Part shown: piece after piece, positions 58,791 to 64,000 of the stretch | Position numbering within the stretch: position 1 is the stretch's first letter | How the letters are laid out: every line of letters starts with the position of its first letter | Source of the DNA: Mucilaginibacter kameinonensis | GTDB lineage: Bacteria > Bacteroidota > Bacteroidia > Sphingobacteriales > Sphingobacteriaceae | DNA: 64,000 nucleotides | NCBI RefSeq assembly: GCF_003675385.1 | Contig: NZ_RCWZ01000003.1 | Span: 744,001 to 808,000 of the forward strand | Reading direction: 5' to 3' | Made by a program: the position numbers and the translations under genes | The notes under the pieces: model-generated | Seen by the model: only the letters and a program-made list of their open reading frames with translations | The model's database searches: none | What the model was told of the DNA's origin: nothing

Positions 58791-61073
58791 TTATTTCTCT
58801 GTACTCAACGAATACGGTACATCGCTCACTTTTACGCCTCTTGTTTTATTAGGTTGAGGCGCCATGTTAAAGTTAAGTACCGCACCTTTTTTAAGTTCAG
58901 AATGACTTAACCAGGTTAAATCATACGGCTTGCCGTTAACGTTCAATGTGTTGATGTATTTATTAGCCGGACTGTTATTAGCCGCGTTAATCACTACGGT
59001 TTTACCATTTTCAAGGTTAAGTGTAATTTTCTTGAACAGTGGCGTACCTAACACGTACTGATCGCTGGCTGGGGTTACCGGATAGAAGCCCATGGCCGAG
59101 AATACATACCAGGCAGATGTCTGGCCGTTATCCTCATCTCCGCAGTAACCATCAGGGGTAGCTTTGTACAGTTTCTCCATGGCATCACGTACATGGAACT
59201 GGGTTTTCCATGGCTCGCCCGCATAATTATACAGGTAGATCATATGCTGAATAGGCTGATTGCCATGCGCATATTGCCCCATGTTCATGATCTGCATTTC
59301 GCGGATCTCGTGAATGGTTTCGCCATAGTAACTATCATCAAACACAGGTGGCATGCTGAATACCGAGTCAAGCTTTACAATAAATTTCTGACGGCCGCCC
59401 ATCAAATCAATAAGGCCCTGCATATCCTGGAATACGCTCCAGCTATAGTGCCAGCTATTGCCTTCGGTAAAGGCGTCGCCCCATTTAAACGGACTGAAAG
59501 GTTTTTCAAACGTGCCATCCTGGTTTTTACCGCGCATCAGCTTGGTTTCCGGGTCGAACAGGTTTTTATAGTTCATGGCACGCTGTTTATAAATGCCAAT
59601 CTCTGATTCGGGTTTGCCAAGCGCCTTGCCTAACTTGTAAATAGCAAAATCGTCATAAGCGTACTCCAACGTACGGGCAGCGTTTTCGTTGATCTTAACA
59701 TCATAAGGCACATACCCTAATTTGTTGTAATACTCCACTCCCTGCCTGCCGGTAGCCTGCGGACCGGCATTGTTAGCACCATGTACCAAGGCCTCCCACA
59801 AAGTACTGATATCATATCCACGCAAACCTTTTAAATAAGCTTCAGAAACCACAGAGGCCGAGTTATTACCAATCATCACCGCCGAATACCCCGGACTTGA
59901 CCACTCAGGTAACCAGCCGCCTTCTTTGTAATCGTTGATGAGGCCTTCCTGCATTTCTTTATTGATAGATGGATAAACCAGGTTCAGGAATGGATATAAA
60001 GCCCTGAAGGTATCCCAAAAGCCGGTACCGGCAAATTTATAACCTGGGAACACTTTACCTGTAGAAGCGCTGTAGTGTACAATCTTGTTGTCTTTGTCTA
60101 TTTCATACAATTTGTTTGGGAAAAACACCATACGGTAAAAGCATGAGTAAAAAGTACGCATCTGATCAACCGAACCACCTTCAACCTGCAAATGGTTCAG
60201 GGTTTTGTTCCAAACGGCTTTAGCTTTTTGGCAGGTTACGTCAAAGCTGTCTTTACCCTGCTCACGTTCTAAGCTAATTTCAGCCTGTTCAATGCTGATG
60301 AATGATGATGCTACACGTAAATGCACCTTTTCGCCCTGAGTGGTTTTAAAACCAATTAAAGCGCTTGCATGCTCAGCTTTCAGCTCCAGACCATCGGCCT
60401 GTGTGGTATCGCTGAAGGTGTGTGCATACGTGATAGGCTTATCTACATAAATAACAAAGTAGTTTTTAAAGTTTTTAAGCGGACCACGGGCGTATTTAGT
60501 AGAGTAGCCAACTATCTTCTTCTGATCGGGCATGATCTTTACATACGAGCCCTTGTTCAACGCATCAATAACTATAAATGAGCTATCGGTTTTAGGATAA
60601 GTAAATCTAAACTGCGCCGAGCGTTCGGTTGGGGTAATTTCGGTAGTGACGTCATGATCGGCCAGGTAAACGCTGTAATAGTAAGGTTTGGCGGTTTCGG
60701 CTTTGTGCGAGAACCAGCTGGCCCTTTTATTTTGACCTACCGCCGCGTGTTTGGTAACCGGCATAATGGCAAATTGCCCATAGTCGTTCATCCATGGTGA
60801 TGGCTGGTGGGTTTGTTTGAACCCGCGGATCTTATGCGCATCATAAGTGTATGCCCAACCATCGCCCATAAGACCGGTTTGGGGCGTCCAGAAGTTCATA
60901 CCCCATGGCAGGGCAATTGCGGGATAAGTGTTACCATTTGAAAGGTCGTAATGCGAATCGGTACCCATCAATGGATTGATGTACTCAACAGGATCGGTAA
61001 CTTTATTTACCTGCTGAGCAAAAGTACCGGAGGCCAACAACACGGATGTGATAAGTACCAGGGCTTTTTTCAT
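58791..61073 (-). CDS. GH92-family alpha-1,2-mannosidase
   Basis: A 760-residue exported glycosidase with signal peptide (about 1-19, ending TFAQ). The N-terminal beta-sandwich starts VEYINPLMGTDSHYDLSNGNTYPA; the (alpha/alpha)6 barrel contains FWDTFRALYPFLNLVYP, GGWLPEWSSPGYSAVMIGNNSA, GNSWHYSWSVFQDM and the catalytic/calcium segment YCGDEDNGQTSAWYVFSAMGFYPV. These are hallmarks of GH92, calcium-dependent exo-mannosidases that trim mannose from yeast mannan or N-glycans. It follows susC/susD on the same strand, so this is a mannose-oriented utilisation locus. Confidence 0.95.
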   Translation of the reverse strand: MKKALVLITSVLLASGTFAQQVNKVTDPVEYINPLMGTDSHYDLSNGNTYPAIALPWGMNFWTPQTGLMGDGWAYTYDAHKIRGFKQTHQPSPWMNDYGQFAIMPVTKHAAVGQNKRASWFSHKAETAKPYYYSVYLADHDVTTEITPTERSAQFRFTYPKTDSSFIVIDALNKGSYVKIMPDQKKIVGYSTKYARGPLKNFKNYFVIYVDKPITYAHTFSDTTQADGLELKAEHASALIGFKTTQGEKVHLRVASSFISIEQAEISLEREQGKDSFDVTCQKAKAVWNKTLNHLQVEGGSVDQMRTFYSCFYRMVFFPNKLYEIDKDNKIVHYSASTGKVFPGYKFAGTGFWDTFRALYPFLNLVYPSINKEMQEGLINDYKEGGWLPEWSSPGYSAVMIGNNSASVVSEAYLKGLRGYDISTLWEALVHGANNAGPQATGRQGVEYYNKLGYVPYDVKINENAARTLEYAYDDFAIYKLGKALGKPESEIGIYKQRAMNYKNLFDPETKLMRGKNQDGTFEKPFSPFKWGDAFTEGNSWHYSWSVFQDMQGLIDLMGGRQKFIVKLDSVFSMPPVFDDSYYGETIHEIREMQIMNMGQYAHGNQPIQHMIYLYNYAGEPWKTQFHVRDAMEKLYKATPDGYCGDEDNGQTSAWYVFSAMGFYPVTPASDQYVLGTPLFKKITLNLENGKTVVINAANNSPANKYINTLNVNGKPYDLTWLSHSELKKGAVLNFNMAPQPNKTRGVKVSDVPYSLSTEK

Positions 61074-61121
61074 TGCTTTAATGTATTTAATATTTGGTGA
61101 AACGTTTTACCAGCCGTAAAT

Positions 61122-61155
61122 ATAAAAGACTGGCTTGATATGGCCAGTCTTTTAT
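61122..61155 (-). terminator. Intrinsic terminator between susD and the GH92 gene
   Basis: ATAAAAGACTGGC (61122-61134) pairs with GCCAGTCTTTTAT (61143-61155) around an 8-base loop. On the minus strand the right part gives a T-run. It may limit read-through from susCD into the GH92 gene. Confidence 0.7.
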
Positions 61156-61177
61156 GTGTATTATTTGCAATATACAA

Positions 61178-62683
61178 TTACCAACCCGGATTTTGGGTTA
61201 GTTTACTGTTAGTGCTGATTTCACGCTGCGGTATTGGCCACAGGTAATATTGATCTTTAAAAGTTACCCCCTGCTCTGTTTGTGAAGCGGTAGGATCGGC
61301 AAAGGTATTTGACTGTGGCAGGTAAGCCATGTGGGTACGCTGCATATCAAAGTACGCCTTGTTTTCATAAGCAAGCTCATGGTAACGCTCTCTCCAGATA
61401 GCCTGACGGAAGGTATCTTTAGTTAACCCGCTCAAAGCAGCCAGTTTGGCTCGTGCACGGATAGCGTTTACTGCCGCAAAAGCATCGGCAGTTGGGCCAT
61501 TTACTTCGTTTGATGCCTCAGCGTAAATTAATTGGGCTTCTGGTAAACGCAACAAAGTCCAGTTCTCATCGCTGTTACCGCTTTGTGCAGCACTTTCAAC
61601 ATGGAAATATTTGTAAAGTGCATGCTCACCAAATTGGATAATATTACTTGGGTTACCATACTGCGGATAGCTTGAGAAGTAAAACTGACGCTCTTGTGTA
61701 CGAAGATCGCCTGCTTCATAACTTGCCACAAACTGGTTGGTAGGTATCATAGCACCCAGGTGGTCGCCATAAGCACCAACCAACAGGTTAAACGGAATTG
61801 TTAACTGAGGGATAGCGTTGGTTTGAGTACCTACCAGGTAATTGATCTGGAATATTAGCTCCTGCTGATTTTTATGAGCATTATCATGCAGGTAAGCATA
61901 ATCGGTAAATAATGAATACCAACCTAAAACCGGCTGAATTTCAGATACGGCCTTAGCATAATTTTCAGTTTGTTTTAGCGGGAAACCTGCAGTTGTTAAG
62001 TAAACACTGGCCAATAAAGTTTTTACCGCGCCTAAGGAAACACGACCGGTTGCATCTGTATTTGGCATACCAGAGTTTTCAGCGGCCTGCAAATCAGCAA
62101 TGATTTGTTTGTACACATCAGCTACAGCTGTACGTGAAGGATACAGGTCAGGGCTGCTAACTGTTTGCGAAGTGGTAATCAGCGGAACATCGCCATATAA
62201 GCGCACCAGATGGTAGTAGTAAAATGCCCTGAAAAAATAGGCCTCTCCTATTAGCTTCTTTTTCAAGCCGTCATCCATAGGTGATATGCCTGGGATTTTT
62301 TCGATGGCAAGATTTGCATTGGCAATACCCTTGTAGCAATTTGACCACACGGTTTCAAAACCTGGGTTAACGGCATCCGTACGCTGATGGATTACGTTAC
62401 CATTGTTAACACTTTGTCCTAATGAAGTTGCGTGACCAGCAAACAACTCCATTGTAATAAACGGGCTTTCACCGTAAGCATCACCATTCTGGAAAAAATA
62501 CATGATGTTGTACAAACCGTTTACAAAAGTTTGCGCCTGGTTTGAGCTGGTGAAATAATTATTCTTAACGAAATCTGTTTTGGCTTGTTCATCAAGATAT
62601 TTTTTGCAACCACTGTTTACCGTAGCCGCAGCGAGGATAAGTAAAAGACCACCTACCCGGTATTTTTTAAAGTTAAATTTCAT
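61178..62683 (-). CDS. SusD/RagB-family glycan-binding lipoprotein
   Basis: A 501-residue surface lipoprotein with signal and lipobox NSGC followed by KKYLDEQ. SusD-type TPR helices (FFRAFYYYHLVRLYGDVPLIT, ALYKYFH, LLRLPEAQLIYAEASNEVNGP, AVNAIRARAKL, IWRERYHELAYENKAYFDMQR) and the C-terminal LWPIPQREISTN...LTQNPGW segment are present. It binds oligosaccharide and acts as the lid on SusC. ATG 62683 gives a clean lipoprotein signal; an ATG at 62701 is an alternative. It starts 26 bases after the SusC stop. Confidence 0.93.
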   Translation of the reverse strand: MKFNFKKYRVGGLLLILAAATVNSGCKKYLDEQAKTDFVKNNYFTSSNQAQTFVNGLYNIMYFFQNGDAYGESPFITMELFAGHATSLGQSVNNGNVIHQRTDAVNPGFETVWSNCYKGIANANLAIEKIPGISPMDDGLKKKLIGEAYFFRAFYYYHLVRLYGDVPLITTSQTVSSPDLYPSRTAVADVYKQIIADLQAAENSGMPNTDATGRVSLGAVKTLLASVYLTTAGFPLKQTENYAKAVSEIQPVLGWYSLFTDYAYLHDNAHKNQQELIFQINYLVGTQTNAIPQLTIPFNLLVGAYGDHLGAMIPTNQFVASYEAGDLRTQERQFYFSSYPQYGNPSNIIQFGEHALYKYFHVESAAQSGNSDENWTLLRLPEAQLIYAEASNEVNGPTADAFAAVNAIRARAKLAALSGLTKDTFRQAIWRERYHELAYENKAYFDMQRTHMAYLPQSNTFADPTASQTEQGVTFKDQYYLWPIPQREISTNSKLTQNPGW

Positions 62684-62709
62684 AATATGATATTTTAACA
62701 TGTTTTAGA

Positions 62710-64000
62710 TTAAAGACTAACATTAACACCTAACAGGAAAGTACGTGGTTTTGGATAATCATAAAACTGGATACCCTGTGTAAAGTTACTTGAGGCATTG
62801 TAGGTTGATACCTCAGGATCATAACCGGTATATTTGGTTATCAGGAACAGGTTTTGTGCCTGTGCATAAACCCTTAAACGGCTTAATTTTAACTTTTTAA
62901 GGATGTTATCGTTAAAGGTATAACCCAATGTTACTGCCCTGCCGCGAATAAAGTTACCGCTCTCAACTTTGGTTGAATAAATTTCGGTTTGGTAACGAAC
63001 ATAAGCTGGCCTGTCTTCGGCTATGCTGGTGTTTTGGTTAGTTGGCGTCCATGCGTTCAACACAGTTGCATAACTGTTTGCCTGACCTGTACGGTCCTGA
63101 CCAGAGTGACGTGTTAAGTTCATGATCTGGTTGCCGTAGTTAAACTGCAGATCCACACCTAAATCGATGTTTTTGTAACGGAAGTTGTTGCTGAAAGTAC
63201 CGTAGCCATCAGGTATTGATTTACCGAGGATCACTTTATCAGCAGCGCTCACTTTGCCATCGCCATTGGTGTCCTGTATTTTCAGGTCGCCTGGCAATAA
63301 ACCGTATTTGGCAGCTTCAGCAGCCTCTGCAGTTCCCCAGGTTCCAAGCACTTTGTAACCATAGAAGCTACCGGCCGGAAGACCAACACGCATCAGGTTA
63401 AATTGCGACAGGAAGGTTGGAGCAAGGAAGATATCATCATTAGATGCACCTAACTGAAGGATCTTGTTTTTAAGGAATGAAATATTAAATGTAGAATTCC
63501 AGGTAAAGTCCTGAGTTTTTATTGGAGTTGCGTTTACAGTGAACTCTAAACCTTTATTTTGTAAGCGGCCGATATTTTTGTAAACCGCATTAAAACCACT
63601 TGTTTCTGGTAGTGGTGCATTTAACAACAATGCTTTTGTTTTTTTCAGGTACGCATCCGCTTCAATGTTCAAACGGTTGTTAAACAAGCCTAATGAGAAA
63701 CCTAAGTCATATTCAGCTGTTTTTTCCCATTGCAGGTCTTCGTTACCAATTGAAGTTTGAGTAGTACCTACTGCACTGTTACCGCCGAAAGCGTAACCAA
63801 CTGTTCCGATATTTGCCAGTGAACGATACTCACCAATTTCAGAGTTACCGGTTAAACCATAGCTCAACCTGAATTTCAGATCAGATATAGTTTTGTTGTC
63901 TTTCAGGAAATCTTCCTGTGATGCACGCCATGCAAACGCTGCTGATGGGAAGAAACCATACTTTTTATTAGTACCGAAACGAGATGAACCGTCTTCGCGA
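62710..64000 (-). CDS. SusC-family TonB-dependent receptor (5' end outside window)
   Basis: The C-terminal 430 residues of a SusC/RagA outer-membrane transporter; the frame is open to position 64000 and the N-terminus lies outside. Visible blocks are GFFPSAAFAWRASQEDFL, LKFRLSYGLTGNSEIG, LQWEKTAEYDLGF, FNNRLNIEADAYLKKTKALLLN, GDLKIQDTNGDGKVSAADKVILG and the C-terminal YDYPKPRTFLLGVNVSL, typical of the SusC barrel. It pairs with the SusD gene downstream and the GH92 mannosidase. A TTG at 63867 is not a start; the codon is an internal Leu. Confidence 0.93.
   Translation of the reverse strand, partial: REDGSSRFGTNKKYGFFPSAAFAWRASQEDFLKDNKTISDLKFRLSYGLTGNSEIGEYRSLANIGTVGYAFGGNSAVGTTQTSIGNEDLQWEKTAEYDLGFSLGLFNNRLNIEADAYLKKTKALLLNAPLPETSGFNAVYKNIGRLQNKGLEFTVNATPIKTQDFTWNSTFNISFLKNKILQLGASNDDIFLAPTFLSQFNLMRVGLPAGSFYGYKVLGTWGTAEAAEAAKYGLLPGDLKIQDTNGDGKVSAADKVILGKSIPDGYGTFSNNFRYKNIDLGVDLQFNYGNQIMNLTRHSGQDRTGQANSYATVLNAWTPTNQNTSIAEDRPAYVRYQTEIYSTKVESGNFIRGRAVTLGYTFNDNILKKLKLSRLRVYAQAQNLFLITKYTGYDPEVSTYNASSNFTQGIQFYDYPKPRTFLLGVNVSL

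Noticed and set aside
63867..63869. Apparent start codon of the SusC fragment
   Set aside because: It is an internal TTG Leu; the conserved frame continues upstream to the window edge.

Overview
The window looks like chromosome from a soil- or plant-associated member of the Bacteroidota, most likely family Sphingobacteriaceae (Mucilaginibacter- or Pedobacter-like). The clues are many TonB-dependent receptors with carboxypeptidase-regulatory N-terminal domains, a SusC/SusD pair, GH92 and PL1 enzymes, DUF4097 proteins downstream of an ECF sigma factor, moderate GC content, an almost complete lack of Shine-Dalgarno sites, and a few promoters of the Bacteroidota type (TTTG ... TAnnTTTG). The genus is inferred from style of sequence only. 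I see no rRNA, tRNA, CRISPR array, insertion sequence or prophage.

Layout. 1-10.5 kb (minus strand): an apparent phosphorus-scavenging island made of two TonB-receptor/beta-helix-lipoprotein modules around a YncE-like beta-propeller and a Tat-exported purple acid phosphatase. Both receptor promoters carry tandem 11-bp repeats with TTAAC-like cores, the geometry of a Pho box. 10.6-16.9 kb (minus): a tripartite RND efflux operon with its TetR repressor and three matching operator-like sites. 17.5-24.4 kb: a pectate-lyase-like lipoprotein, an MBOAT/SGNH O-acetylation pair, an M28 peptidase and an alginate-lyase-family protein. 24.4-33.2 kb: class I aldolase, exported MsrA/MsrB, DUF1543, an AraC regulator, an HD protein, an unknown protein, LigD with a DUF3606 peptide, and a tiny membrane ORF. 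33.5-35.2 kb: two alpha/beta hydrolases. 35.6-41.6 kb: two tandem paralogous HisKA_2 sensor kinases and a sigma-54-dependent response regulator; upstream DNA carries -24/-12-like elements and repeated CGAAATA sites, suggesting a self-regulated circuit.

41.6-46.2 kb: a small unknown protein, a sugar MFS transporter with a CBM9-like protein, an alditol-oxidase-like flavoenzyme and an RRM protein. 46.7-49.8 kb: ECF sigma, HEAT-bearing anti-sigma and two DUF4097 proteins. 50-54.7 kb: an NTF2-like protein, mannonate dehydratase UxuA, then a histidine kinase, a receiver and a receiver-adenylate cyclase fusion. 55-58.6 kb: YitT and HD proteins, a dicarboxylate/amino-acid symporter and a TRIC-like channel. 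58.8-64 kb: a GH92 alpha-mannosidase with SusD and the 3' part of susC, a polysaccharide utilisation locus that continues beyond the window.

The gaps between genes are rich in perfect palindromes and dispersed repeats (25.7, 29.9, 54.8-55.0, 57.9 and 58.6-58.8 kb). The most promising unusual systems are the Pho-box-linked receptor/beta-helix modules and the sigma-54 two-kinase circuit. Several gene starts were moved downstream from an upstream TTG to the first ATG that gives a proper signal peptide or N-terminus.
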